In this document: piece after piece, positions 11,167 to 21,930 of the stretch
How positions within the stretch are numbered: position 1 is the stretch's first letter
Layout: every line of letters begins with the position of its first letter
Assembly (NCBI GenBank): GCA_963575745.1
Contig: CAUYUJ010015759.1
Location: forward strand, 142,703 to 206,702
Origin: Prorocentrum cordatum
Taxonomy: Eukaryota > Sar > Dinophyceae > Prorocentrales > Prorocentraceae
Direction: 5' to 3'
DNA: 64,000 bases
Notes under the pieces: generated by a model
Database searches by the model: none
Told to the model about the DNA's origin: nothing
What the model saw: the letters and a program-made list of their open reading frames with translations, nothing else
Program-made: the position numbers and the translations under genes

Positions 11167-11531
11167 GGCCCGCTGCCTGCATGCTGATGCTGGTGTTGCG
11201 GCTGGTCGCGGAACACGCTGAACGCCGCGGGAGTCTGCTGCGGGAGCGGGTAGCAGGTGCTGCACATCAGGTCGCTGGCGGCGTTGGCGTGCCCGCATGC
11301 TGGACACCACCACGGCGGGGGCGGCAGGGACGGCGAAGACTGACCGCCTTTTCCTCCGCCTTTGCCTCTGGCCTGCCACGCCCTGGCGCTGTGGTGCGTT
11401 GCGGGACACTTCGCGGCACTTTCGGGGAAAATGGTTGCGTAGGGAGCCAGAGACCGGATGAATCGGGTTGGCACTTGGGGCAACTTTGTGTGAAACGATC
11501 TGCGGGGTGCCGCGAGAAGGCGATCCGTCAT
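9660..11531 (-). pseudogene. ORF1 of element A: RanBP2-type zinc finger, polyQ and Ala-rich coiled coil
   Basis: ATG at 11531 (MTDRLL). The protein has a RanBP2-type finger, WWCPACGHANAASDLMCSTC, at about 11300-11240, then HQHQH and a run of 12 Gln encoded by CTG/CAG repeats (11121-11165), an Arg/Ser-rich region, and a helical Ala/Gln-rich region. One frameshift at about 10590-10600 separates the segment ending at 10509 from QVLLQQLETLFPLPG (10494-9877). Beyond 9877 the frame changes again. RanBP2-type fingers bind single-stranded RNA, consistent with an ORF1 RNA chaperone. This finger is common in dinoflagellate retroelement ORF1 proteins. Confidence 0.7.
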
Positions 11532-11589
11532 GTTCCCAGTCAACTTCCCAGACAGCTCTCCGGTAGCGTGATGGTACTTCGGAGCCTCC

Positions 11590-12862
11590 AAAGACTCTCG
11601 GGCCCATGATGAACTATGTCCCCGGAAAGCTTTCTGTGGACATGATTTGTTGGGGCGTGTTGGGGGGCCTCTTGGGCGTTCCCTGGGGGGCCCTTGGGGG
11701 CCCCTGGGAGCTCTCGGGCCCATGATGAACCATGTCCCCGGAAGGTTTTCTGGGGACATGATTTCTCGGGGTGCGTTGGGGGGCCTCTTGGGCGTTCCCT
11801 GGGAGCCCCTTGGGGGTCTCTTGGGGCTTCCTGGGTGCCTCTTGGGCGCCTCATGGGGGTTCGTGGGAGCCTCTTGGTGGCCTCCGGAAGCCTACTGGGG
11901 ACCTCTAGGGCCAGAGACCTTGAAATGTCGGTTGGCGGTCCCCCTCTGGGCCCCCCTTGGGGGAGCTATTGGGGCACACTTGGGTTGTCTCGGGAACCTC
12001 CTGGGCCGTCTTGGGGCCCTCTTCGGGGCCTCGTGGGCCGTCTTGGAGCGATCTGAAGGGTCTCCGAGGCCGTGAGGGAGCGTTGGGAAGCGAGGAAAAC
12101 GAGAACGCTACAATCCTTCAAAAACCATCGGAAAATTATTGATGTTTGCCTCCCAGAGCCCTCTTGGGGAGCCTCTTGATTCCGTCCTGGGGCGTGTTGG
12201 AGTCCTCGTCGGCCGTCTTGACGGCATCTTGGGCGTCTTCGGGGCCTCTTGGGAGCGTTTTGGGCCCTCTCGGGACCCCCTGAGCCTGTCAGCGCCCCTC
12301 TAACGGGGACTCCACTAACGGGTACTTTGGCCAGTGACCCTGCGAACCTAACCCTCCCCGATGTGGGCAACGCTGCAATGCCAGAAGGGGCCAAAAAAAG
12401 ACAACTTTCGGCAAATCTCCAAAGTACCCGTTTGTGAGTACCCGTTATGGTGCCGCTGAACCTGTCGTGGCCTGCGGGCGGGCCCGGGCCGCCTCGGGAT
12501 CCCTCTGGGCCCCGTCTTGGGGCGCTCTTGGGGCACACTCGAGTTGTCTGGGGACCAGCCTCCTGGGCCGTCTTGGGGCTCTCTTCGGGGCCTCGTGGGC
12601 CGTCTTGGAGCGATCTGAGGGGTCTCCGAGGCCGTGAGGGAGCGCTGGGAAGTGGGAAAAGCGAGAACGCCAAAATCCTTCAAAAACCATAGGAAAATTA
12701 ATAAATTCAGCCTCCCAGGGCCCTCCCTCTTGGGGAGCCTCTTGAGTCCGTCCTGGAGCGTGTTGGAGTCCTCGTCGGCCGTCTTGACGGCATCTTGGGC
12801 GTCTTGGGGGCCTCTTGGGAGCGTCTTGGGCCCTTTCGGGATCCCCTTAGCCTGTCGTGGCG
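11590..12862. repeat. CTTGGG-rich dispersed repeat, with an internal direct duplication
   Basis: Built of short GGGGCCTCTTGGGAGC-like units. Two stretches (about 11930-12298 and 12505-12862) are copies of one another. Both share GCACACT, GAGCGATCTGA, GGTCTCCGAGGCCGTGAGGG, an AT-rich core (ATCCTTCAAAAACCAT, then GGAAAATTA) and GTCGGCCGTCTTGACGGCAT. The same core recurs, inverted, at 31545-31640 and 44525-44625. No coding signal. Confidence 0.85.
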
Positions 12863-13800
12863 TGTTTCGGGGCAGGCCTGGGCCGCCTCATGAGCTCTGA
12901 CCCCCCCCCCACAACTCCCGGCGGGCGCCCATGGGGGGAACAGGCATTGGCCCGCCCCCCCCCGGCCTACTCCGATACATATCTCTCTCTATATATACAC
13001 ATTACATATGCATATGTGGTATACATGTATGAGCACATGTGTATACATATATATATATATATATGTGCAAGCAATTATAGACATGTGTATGTGCTGATCG
13101 TTCCGCAGATGCACGCTCCCACAGCTTAGAGGAGGCCCCTCGGGCAGGGCTGGCAGCCTTCCCCTCCCTGCTCTTGACCAGCCTGCCCTGTAGGTCGCCG
13201 CACGGTAGGAGCTCGTACACGAGGTACCTCGGCGTGTGGCACGGCGACTCCGGTCATACGATCAAAGCACTATCGATGTTCGACCTTGTTGGTGAAACTT
13301 GCGCACGGTGCAGCCTGTGAACCGCGATACATAACACAGATCCGCATGTGTTCCATATACAGATGTGAACATATGCAAACACATGTATACACATACACAA
13401 CACACATGACGATATACATACATACAGATACATGGACACAAACGCCATAGCCCCCGCCGCTGTGGATACGAGAGAGAGAGAGGGCGGGAGGGTCGTCGGC
13501 AGTTTGCGAGGCTCGGGAGAAATCCGCCGCAGGGGCAGACTTTTACGCATTACACAAGCCCGCCGCAGGCGCCGACTGTTCGTCAAAGCAATGTGGGTGC
13601 GTCGCGGATGGTTTGCGGGTGGGCCGCGGGTGGGTCGCTGACGAGGCGAGGTCGGATGGTTTGCGGGTGGATCGCTGGCGAGGCCCTTAGCGCAAGCGCT
13701 GCTTCGAGAATGAACCCCTGAGGCCCCCAGGGGGTCTCCGACAGAGCCCCCAAGAGGCCCACAACAGAGTCCCCAGGCGGAGGGGCGTCGAGGCAGATGG
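12863..13800. other. Non-coding spacer with AT microsatellites
   Basis: C-run and G-run sequence at 12900-12970, then TATATATACACATTACATATGC and an (AT)n run near 13050-13065. A second AT/CA-rich patch lies at 13340-13440 (ACACATGTATACACATACAC), then an (GA)n patch at 13470. A short GGTTTGCGGGTGG repeat occurs three times near 13607-13675. I see no gene. Confidence 0.6.
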
Positions 13801-14374
13801 GAGGAGGAGGAGGAGGAGGAGGAGGAGGAGGAGGAGGAGGAGGAGGAGGAGGAAGAGGAGAGAGGAGGAGGGAGAGGAGGAGGAGGAGGAGGAGGAGGAG
13901 GAGGAGGAGAAGGAGGAGGAGCAGGCCCCAAGCAGGAGAGACCCCAAGAGGCCTGTGATCGGCCCTCAAGTCCGCCCTCGGGCCGCGCACCGTCCATCCA
14001 ATCCTCCCCTCCTCCCTCCCTCCCCTCCTCGAGTTCCCTCCCTGCCTCCCCTCGCCTCCCTTCCCCCATCTCTCAAGTCTCTCCCCCCCCTCACCCTCCA
14101 TTCCCTCCCTCGACTTACTTCCCCCCCTTCCCTCCCCTCCCCCCCTCCTCCCTCGAGCTCCCTGCCTGGAGTTCCACCCCTCGAGTTCCGCCCCCTCCTG
14201 TCCGCCCCCCCCCCGATCAGCCCTCCCCCGAAGACTGGCCCCGGCGCGCGCCCAGCTCCCACGGGGTGGGCCCGCGCCGAGCTCAGGCTGCCAGCTCGAG
14301 CCTCGCCTGTCGAGGCCTCTAAAAATGGGCCTCCTCCCCCTTTTTGCTCCTACAGTGCAGTCAAGCAACCCCCT
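13801..14374. repeat. GGA array followed by pyrimidine-rich CCT/CCCT tract
   Basis: GGA triplets with few interruptions at 13801-13922, a 40 bp unique gap, then about 250 bp of CTCCCTCC-type sequence on the same strand (14000-14215). The strand switch from purine-rich to pyrimidine-rich makes the region able to fold on itself. No coding signal. Confidence 0.85.
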
Positions 14375-14849
14375 TTACCCACAGGGGAAAAGGAGATGGA
14401 GGAGGACGAGCAAGAAGAGGAGAGGAGAAGAGATGAGTGACAGTGAGGCCTTCCCCGAATCGGATCCATGACTTACCGCATGACACTGGAAGCTCAGCGT
14501 GCAGTTACCTTCTATTCGCCACGAAGGTGTGACAGGAGGCGGAGGGAGAGGGAATGCAGGAATGGAGCCATGAAGGTCGAACTTCTCAGCCAACCCGTTG
14601 TCCCAGGGGCCTGCCACTTGCATTGCGAATAAAGTCTTGTTGTTGCAGCTAGCTATCCAGTCCGCGCTCTGTTCGCGATAACGCTGGTACAGCAAAGAGT
14701 ACTGGTGCTTCTGGAAGTGAGTGGGTGAGGAGAAGACCGACTGCAGGTACACACGGGGCCATTGAATCTAAATGTGACCCCTGAGCCTACGCGAGCGCCT
14801 AATACAGAAGGCCCTAGTGACCTCATGAGGGGACCTTTCAGCTCCAGTG
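14375..14849. other. Unassigned sequence 3' of element B
   Basis: A minus-strand open frame of 125 codons (14752-14375) has no recognisable motif and ends in a purine-array translation. It may be the 3' UTR of element B or flanking DNA. No poly-A tail or target-site duplication could be located. Confidence 0.4.
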
Positions 14850-15229
14850 TCTACGTTGGGATATTCGTCTGTGTAGCGTGCAGGAAACGAATAGCAGCCT
14901 GATTTGGAATCCACGCCGCCGAACGCGATCGAATAACGCCGACAGCGATCCAGGCGAACTTCGCGATGCTTCTGCTTACCAGGATGGTCGTGTTGCAAAG
15001 AAACAGCCATTTGTCCAGAAACCTTCTGAAGAAGAGGAAGAGGATGAGGATGATGATGATGAGGAGGAGGAAGAGGAGGAGGGGGAGAAGAGACGCGTTC
15101 CCTGAGGCGCGCCGAGTCCGTCCGCCAGCCAGGCGACTGCCCAGCCACCCCCCCATCAGTGTGTCAGAGCCCTCACTCCAACACCTCGTCGCTGTCAGGC
15201 GCAGACGTCCCTCCAGGAATTTCACTCCC

Positions 15230-16873
15230 CGAGGGTGAGAAAATAAATCACGAGCACACAAATTATTGAAACTAGTGAGCACTAGGTCAGCAGCGACAGC
15301 AGTGGCTTGAAATTCGTCGGTGCAAGAATACTTTCTAGGAGTACATATCAAGGCACGCCCCAGGGTCACAATTACCCCACCAGTCAGGAAGAGAGGGAAG
15401 GAGACGCTTCACTACAGGAGCTACACGAGGGCACGAAAAGTAATGTAAGATATCATCAGCACCACTACATCCGAAACGACACTCTTTGCACGCTTGACGA
15501 CAACGACGAGAAGTATCTATAGCATTGCACATACATCTGAGGATACTTAGACCAATAAAGCATGGATATTTGTGACCCAGCATGCACAAACGTAGGATAG
15601 CCAGGGCAATCTGGCCGGGCGTGATGTGCACGTTCCAATACCTGAGACGGGCACCGATCTTCTCCTGCAGGGATTCAAACGGGAACAACTCAAGGAAGAC
15701 ATGTTTGAGCTCTCTCTGGATCTTCGGACACTCGAGAACACCATCCTCCCAAGGGCGATTTTGGATATTCCGAGGAAGACTCCAGGCATAGTTGTATAAA
15801 TCCATCATATGCTTCAGGGGGGAGTGTTGATACAACTTGTTGAACCTCCACCCCAATATCAGGTCATCCCCCTCCAATGCCTCCTCCAACTCCACTTTGC
15901 ATCCCCAGAAGATCGGAGACCTTGCGGCATCCCTGTAGAGTGCAGCTCGCCCTTCGTGCCACAAGGAGCAAGCACTCCAGCTGTTGTTGAAGATATTCTT
16001 AAACTGGAACAAGACCGCATTCGGAATAGCATATCTCGGGCATGCTGTCAAGATCTGGAGGCCGCCCCTCTCGGCATCAGCGGCTTCCTTTTTTTTTGGG
16101 GGGGGGGCAAAGAAAGAGGCGACGAACAGGAGGGCGGAGATGGCGACGGAATTGCATGACATAAAAGCTTGATGGAGGCCACCAGCGAGGGAGCGGATGA
16201 AACGGCAGCGCTCGAGATACTTGGCGATGGGACTAGACCAGGAGCGTGCGATACTTCTGTGGCCCAAGTGGATGCATAAATGCTTGCCCCTATTCTGAAT
16301 AGTAAACTTGCGAACGCGAGTTCCCTGGTCCTGGAATCCCCTCGACTCCTCCTCTCGGTCGGTCTCCTGCCTGTAGAAGACTACGACGCATTTAGCAAGG
16401 TTCATCGCTAGGTCTGTGACAAGTGATGCTCGCACCAAGATGCGCATCAGTACTGGCAGGGCTCTGTGCAAGTCCTGCGCGAAGAAGGCCACGTCGTCGG
16501 CGAACGCGCTCAGCGAGTGCTGAGGGCTCGGCAATCTGCTCTGAATCTGGCGCAGCACTGGATCGAGACAAAGGGCGAATCTACTTCCTGACATCGGGCA
16601 CCCCTGACGAACCCCACGGCCGATCTCGAATCCAGGAAACCGACGGCATCCCAGCGGCATGTCCACGGATATTTTTTTGCTATACAGAGCTTTGACCGAA
16701 TTCAAGAAAAAGTCTGGACCCCCCATGGCAGTCAACACGAACTCGATCCAGAAGTGTAATAAACTCGGGAAAACCGCCTTCGCATCCAGGAGGGCGGAGC
16801 CGGCGCTCTTGATACACTGCAAGATGCCATATCGCAGCATGTTGCACTCGAGCTTCAAACTGTTGTCAGACAT
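15230..16873 (-). pseudogene. Reverse transcriptase of element B
   Basis: An open segment of 512 codons (16873-15335). Motif A is LLDAKAVFPSLLHFW at residues 28-42, motif B is RGVRQGCPMSGSRF at 86-99, and motif C is AFADDVAFF at 123-131 (FADD at 16504-16493). The C-terminal part has the Cys/His cluster CKECRFGCSGADDILHYFSC, typical of this LINE family. After the stop at 15335 a different frame continues with CTPRKYSCTDEFQATAVAADLVLT to about 15230, so one more frameshift is present. The usual RT catalytic Asp residues are all there, but the upstream stops prevent expression of a full protein. Confidence 0.9.
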
Positions 16874-17675
16874 CTGACGGGCGCGGACGAAGCCGTTGGG
16901 CCTCGCTGGCGCCTAATGCGCACTGGTCGGAGAGGGCTTTGTTCAGGGCCGAGCCTAAGATCTTCGCGTCCGCGTTGCTCAATGTTATCGGGCGTGCATC
17001 ATCGGGGGCACGCCAGAAGCTGTTCACATCTTATTGGTGGGAGCCTTTGGGGATGAATACCATCAAACCTTTGTTGAAGTCCTCGGCGAGAGGGGCACCT
17101 GTCTGGGAGTAACAGTAGAGATCATATAGAGCATCAATAACAAATTCACCTCCATATTTCCAAGCAGAGTAGCAGAGCCCGTCTGGGCCAGGAGCATAAT
17201 CCCGAAAGCTGCTGATCATGTGGTGAAAACATCCCCGAGGGAGCTGCCATTCGACTGCAGGGCGGACGGGCTGGATGAACGGGGCAAGCTCGGCGGCGAC
17301 CTCGTGAGAGGCTCCATCAGCGCTATGAACTTTGGCCCAGCGGTGGCGAAGCGCATCCGCCCCTACTTCAAGCGAAGGGAAATCTGACCCGTCAGGCGCA
17401 CGAACTCCAGCGAGAGTCATCTGGCGGTTCCGAAGGGCCCAGGATTGCACTCATCTTTGAATCGTGGCCAGCCGTGCATCTCGACAACGTTCGGGGGCGA
17501 ATTCCTGCATCAACTGCTTCCTCTCTTCCTCTAGACCTCCTCTAGCCACCTCTCCCATGTACTGACGAAAGCCATGCCTATCGATCCACATGCAGGTGTC
17601 CCTATCTATGAACGAGGCGAGCTTCGGCAAAATCTTAAAGGCTGGCTTGGTCACGTGCTCGCGTCTGCTGTGCAT
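16874..17675 (-). pseudogene. RT N-terminal part and EN-RT linker of element B
   Basis: Segment 17675-17451 (HVTKPAFKILPKLASFID) ends in TGA. The same frame reopens at 17450 with SWALRNRQM and holds the RT start YAPGPDGLCYSAWKYGG and GLMVFIPKG. A TAA follows at 17031-17033, but the frame continues with DDARPITLSNADAKILGSAL, a conserved RT finger motif (RPI.L.N...KI). A frameshift near 16890 then leads to the main RT segment. At least two nonsense mutations and two frameshifts mark it as dead. Confidence 0.8.
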
Positions 17676-18907
17676 GGCGTGATTGATGGTTCATCGCAAC
17701 GAAAGATGCTGGGCGGCAGTCTCAGGAAGAAAATGTTTGGTCTGCTGACGAATACGCGTAGCTGCAATATACATGCACTCTTTAAGTTCTTTAAGTTTGG
17801 TAGGGGGCCCTCGGGGACATCGACGCCAGCGGTGATATGCTGTAGAGCGGCAGGATACCAACGATGCTTAGAGATCCAAGAGGGAACAGAGGGATCTGAA
17901 GAGGGTCCAGAGAGTCTCAGAGAGAGGAATACAAGGCAGTGATCACTGGGGGCCCGAAGATCACATACATCCCAGACTGTACCTGCTTGTGGATGATATT
18001 CACACATGTCGCCTGTGTATGAGTTTGTGAAGATTCTGTCGATGCGGGTTAACGCTTTGACGGTCCGTATGCCAGTGCGTTCGGTCGTGATCCTGTGGGA
18101 GGGGGGGAGCTGCTCTACCTCCAGCATGTCGGGGAACTGAACTTCAAAGGAGCGCGCGAGGCCGTCGATGGCCATCTGGTGGATCTCGCCACTCACATAC
18201 TGAATGCCCTCGCCCGGGGCCGAGAAGTTGAAATCGCCCAGCAGAAACGTCTGAGCCTGCGCTGGTGGAGGTGTCGCCTGACGGATCCTCAGAAGTAGCT
18301 GGCGCTTCTCAGCTCTGCTCAACTTGGGATATATGTGGATATTGATGGAGCAAGCCTCTCCAGACTCCGCCTGAGCGCGAATTCCATGGCAGCGACCAGG
18401 AGCGACCTCGAAGGGTCGTATGTCCCGAAGCTTGGCCAGGATAACAGGATGGATGCCCAGGAGCATTCCCGCCCGAATGTGTGAGGGTCGAACGAGCCGT
18501 AGATCCCATGATGAGGTAATCCATTTTTGGATGGCGACGAGGCCCCCTTCGTGCCCGCGGGTTTCTTGGATCCCAACGATACCAGGATTATGCACAAAGC
18601 GAGTGGAGACGAGAGTGTTCCCAGCAATAGTTTCATGCTGTCCGTGAGTAGACCCAAAGAGCCCTTGCGAATTCCAAGTAGTAACCTTGAGGCTTGAGGA
18701 ACCGTCGAGCCCAGAGAGGGGAGGGAGACTGGCGGGGGACCCGCTACAACTACTGTCTTCAGGATCAGAGGAGGAGGACGCAGAGGGGGAGGAAGAACTG
18801 CTGTGCTGCTGACTAAAATTCAGATCAGCTCCCGACTGGGCCACAAAGGGCCCGATCCCCAAGTCGGGAAGATCATTGTAAATCTCTACAAAGCTAGTCG
18901 GTGGCAA
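17651..18907 (-). pseudogene. AP-type endonuclease of element B
   Basis: Contains VTTWNSQGL (residues 75-83), VGIQETRG (111-118, catalytic Glu), FLLGDFNFS, TRIDRIFTN and PSDHCLVFLSL, the complete set of apurinic-endonuclease-type LINE nuclease motifs. It nicks target DNA in target-primed reverse transcription. It has no ATG before the catalytic core. The frame is the same as ORF1, separated only by a TAG at 18917-18919. A Ser-rich linker (SSSSSPSASSSSDP) precedes the nuclease. The frame breaks at 17651-17690. Confidence 0.9.
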
Positions 18908-18916
18908 GGCTGGCTC

Positions 18917-19984
18917 CTAGATGAAGCCGTCGCTGGAAGTGTCCGTCGCGACCCGGATGAGCTTGTTGGCATCGTCGATGCTGATCCCCCACTCCTGGAG
19001 GTTGTCGATGCGCGGCTGGATGCTGTACTGGTTGTCGCTCTCCTCGATCGTCTGGAAGAGCACCCAGTGGTCGTCCATGCTGGCGTCGATTATGCAGAAC
19101 TCGCCGCGAGCTCCGTTGACCCCGAGCTCGTTGGAGTCGGGCGTCCACTTTCCTATGATCTGGAGCTTGCTGAGGACGTGGGGCCATCGACGAGACAGCG
19201 CGCGCTGCCGAAGCCGTGCTTGAAGTGGCATATCTGGCCGAACGCGGAGAGGTACCATTCTTGTTGTGCGAGGATCGAACCACCCAGGAAGGTGATCACT
19301 GGCCCAGGCGCGCAGGTTCTTTGCGTGCTGGTCATTCTCGCAGTGGATGCTGTACGACATAGATACTTTGTGAAACTTTGCGGATAGCTCCGTGCCAAGG
19401 GTCGGCTCGGTCTCCGCGATATTCTGCTTGATTGCTTCGAAACTGTTGCGACGATGACTCTCTAGAATAGCACGTGGGAAGCCCCCAACCCATATTCGAC
19501 AAGGGTCGATCTCATCATGACTCGCATTGGGCGGAGGGGGGCCTGCCTCTGTGCGCCTCATCTTGGCTCTTGAGGCTGATGGGGATGCTGTGAAAATAGT
19601 AGATGCTGGACGAGAGAGGGAGTTGAGCTGCTTCTGGAGCGACGCGACCTTGCCGTCGATCATGGCTTGAATCCAGCTGAACTTCTCGGGGTCGTCCATC
19701 TGCTCATCGGAAGATTCATGTTGTGTGCGATTCTCCTCAATGCGCTGCTCGAAACCATGGAATCGAGCCTCCCATGAGGTGCTGCTACCTGTGATCATGG
19801 ACTGCATGTCCTCCTAGGTCTTGGTCTGTGCCTCGCTCAAGACACTGATCGATGTCTCCATTGCTGCAGCACGATTCTGGTAGGAGTCGATCGCGGCGCG
19901 CATGGTGGACAGCTCGGATGACAGCTGCGCTGACTGGTTGTGTACTGCTGCCGTGAGCGCCTGAAGCGCGGCAGCATCCGCCAT
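18917..19984 (-). pseudogene. ORF1 of element B: coiled coil plus RRM-like domain, one internal TAG
   Basis: The first ATG after the spliced leader is at 19984 (GCCATGGCG context). N-terminal part: ALQALTAAVHNQSAQLSSEL and RAAAMETSISVLSEAQ predict a coiled coil. An in-frame TAG at 19814-19816 interrupts it. The frame then continues with MQSMITGSSTSWEARFHGFE and a second coil to KQLNSL. The central part CRIWVGGFPRAILESHRR looks like strand 1 and helix 1 of an RRM, as in ORF1 proteins of L1-type LINEs. ORF1 proteins bind element RNA as trimers (family knowledge). It ends SDGFI at TAG 18917-18919. Confidence 0.8.
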
Positions 19985-20119
19985 GGCGAGAAAGACGGCG
20001 AACTGCTTCTGATTCAAAGAGCAAAATGCTCGCGAGAATCCTTCCTCCACCCTGGGCAGGGCCACTGATCGGAGGGAACCCAATGTGGTCAACCTGGACC
20101 AACCTCGAGAGATGGATTA

Positions 20120-20157
20120 CTTGAGCCAAAATGGCTACGGAGCCAAAGTGGCTACGG
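20120..20157 (-). other. Two spliced-leader (DinoSL) relics at the 5' end of element B
   Basis: Reading the minus strand, a complete spliced leader (CCGTAGCCATTTTGG then CTCAAG) occupies 20140-20120. Directly upstream, 20157-20141 is a second leader cut after GGCT, with C instead of T at position 10. The inner leader keeps its own 5' T (position 20141). Leaders are not genome-encoded in front of genes in dinoflagellates, so this marks reverse transcription of processed mRNA. Confidence 0.95.
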
Positions 20158-21312
20158 AGGAGGAGGGGGGGGAGGAGGAGGAGAAGGAAGATGAGAAGGA
20201 TGGAGGAGGAGCCATCCCCACACGACTCCCTGTGACTGCATTGGGGCCCCCTCCTCTTCCCAAATAACCAAAATCCACACGAGCATTCAGAGGTCCGCGC
20301 GGAGTTCTTGCATCGGCACTGAACCCCCCTGGCTGCGCCACGCCCACGTCGCCTGCCAGGGGGGGGCTCTGTCGCCAATCCAGGAGATCCATGCTGACCT
20401 GCGAATGTGTATGATCATGTCCTTATTCGATCCTGCCCGTGGTCCTGCTCTCAACGCTCCTCCTCCTCCTCCTCCTCCTCCTCCTCCTCCTCCTCCTCCT
20501 CCTCCTCCCGGAAGCCTCTTTCGGGCCACCTGGGGCGGCCCCTGGGGCTTCAGGGAAGCTTTTGGGGGCCTCGGGGAGGCACCAAAAACCCTAGACAAAT
20601 CCCAAACTGGCAGGCTGCCGCGTCTGGGATTTTTCTTGGAATTTTGGGGGCCCTCCGGGTGCTTCCTGGAGCCTCTGGATTGCCCTGGGGAGCGTTCCTG
20701 GGAGCCCGAAGGCACTTTCGGGCCCACTGAGGGCTCCAGGAGGGACCCAGCTATCCCGGGCGATCCCGGATTCACAAGCTTGTGCGTCTGGGATCTTCCC
20801 TGGTTCTCTGGGGCCCTCCCAGGAGACCTCCTTTGGAGCCTTCCTCCAGGCGGGCTCGCTCTGGCGTCGCTCTGGCGCGTGGTGGCAGGAGCCGGCCCCC
20901 CGTCGACTGGGGCGGTTGTTTGGGGTGGGGCCGGGGCCCCTCGTGCCGAAGCCGCCCGCCCTGCCTGCCCTGCCCGCCCGACTGCCCTGAAACATCCCGG
21001 CGCGGCCGTTTGAGGTGGTAGGAAGGGCTGGGGGAATGGGCCTGGGCCCCTCGAGCCGAGGCCGCCTGCCTTGCCTGCGCTGCCCGACCGGCTGCCCCGA
21101 AACAGCCAGGCGCGGGTGTTTGGAGTGGTGGGAGGCTGGGGGATGGGCCTAGGACCGTCGCCCCCGATGACGCCTCTCTCCTGCCCCTGCCCCCTTTGTT
21201 ACCCCCTCCGCACTCTTCTTCCTCCTCCTCCTCCTCCTCCTACTCCTCCTCGTCCTCGTCCTCGTCCTCGTCATTCTCGTCCTCCTCTTGCTCCTCCTCC
21301 TCCTCCTCCTCG
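20158..21312. repeat. GGA patch, CCT array and GC-rich CTTGGG-like duplications
   Basis: GGA-rich sequence (20158-20212) abuts the 5' end of element B. A (CCT)n array lies at 20457-20510. It is followed by CTGGGGC/CCTGGGG-type sequence with a repeated CGTCTGGGAT motif (near 20624 and 20787), a roughly 130 bp unit in two to three copies at 20880-21165 (GAAGCCGCCCGCCCTGCC, GAGGCCGCCTGCCTTGCC), and a CCT/CGTC array at 21217-21312. No coding signal. Confidence 0.75.
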
Positions 21313-21891
21313 TACTCCATGCCTTCTCCTTTTCAATAACTCCTCCCTGTCGCACCCCGAAGCTAGTTGTTAGGGCGTGCCGGGCGTTTCGCCTGAGACT
21401 TCCCAACCATTTACGATTATGAAACTTACAAAGTGACAACGGTTTCACAGATGGAGGGCGGGTGGTTTTCAAAATGTGGCTCTCGCGCACATTCGTTTTT
21501 AATTGAGGGCGGGTGGTTTTCAAAATGTCGCTCTCGCCTTAGCGCCGCGCACATTCGTTTAAAAAAAATGGCATGAGCTTCGAGGATTGAGGGCGGGTGG
21601 TTTTCAAAATGTGGCTCCCGCCTTAGCGCCGCGCACATTCGTTAAAACAAATGCAAGAGCTTCGCGGATTGAGGGCGGGTGGTTTGCAAAATGTGGCTCT
21701 CGCCTCAGCGCCGCGCACATTCGTTAACCAAAAATGGCAAGAGTTTCACAGATTGAGGGCAGTTCCTTCTCAAAATGCGTCTCTCGCCTAAGTGCCGCGC
21801 ACATTCTTTTTACACATTCGCAAGAGTTGCACGGATTGAGGGCGGGTCGTTTTCAAAATGTGGCTCTCGCCTTAGCGCCGCGCACATTCGT

Positions 21892-21930
<39 letters not shown>

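Larger units (their letters stand above)
1..11531 (-). mobile_element. Element A: degraded non-LTR retrotransposon, RNase H-EN-RT-Zn finger-methyltransferase-like order
   Basis: A large minus-strand LINE-like element whose 3' end runs up to or past the left edge of the window. Domains in 5' to 3' order are: ORF1 with a RanBP2-type zinc finger (11531 to about 9660), RNase H (about 9330-8750), AP-like endonuclease (about 8500-7700), reverse transcriptase (7165-1846, split by an insert), C2H2-like fingers (about 1810-1620), and a domain with GPPxETWS (1312-65). Several frameshifts and in-frame stops show it is dead. No spliced leader or target-site duplication is visible at its 5' side, where CTTGGG-rich repeats begin at about 11590. 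RNase H upstream of EN is unusual, because most LINE RNase H domains follow the RT. Confidence 0.8.
14850..20157 (-). mobile_element. Element B: decayed LINE retrotransposon starting with a spliced-leader doublet
   Basis: Minus-strand order: spliced-leader relics (20157-20120), ORF1 (19984-18917), EN (18907-17651), RT (about 17450-15230). There are in-frame TAGs at 19814-19816 and 18917-18919, a TGA at 17451-17453 and a TAA at 17031-17033. Frameshifts lie near 17670 and 16890. The spliced leader shows that the DNA copy was made from a mature, trans-spliced mRNA. The 3' boundary is uncertain; a GGA/GAA patch (15015-15085) lies in what is probably 3' UTR. Confidence 0.85.

Noticed and set aside
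19262-19285. TGGTTCGATCC on the minus strand, like a tRNA T-loop
   Set aside because: It encodes part of ORF1 of element B, and no acceptor or anticodon stems can be found around it.
14850-20180. Possible target-site duplication of element B in GGA sequence
   Set aside because: The 5' flank is a GGA array, and GGA also occurs near 15050, so any match would be uninformative.
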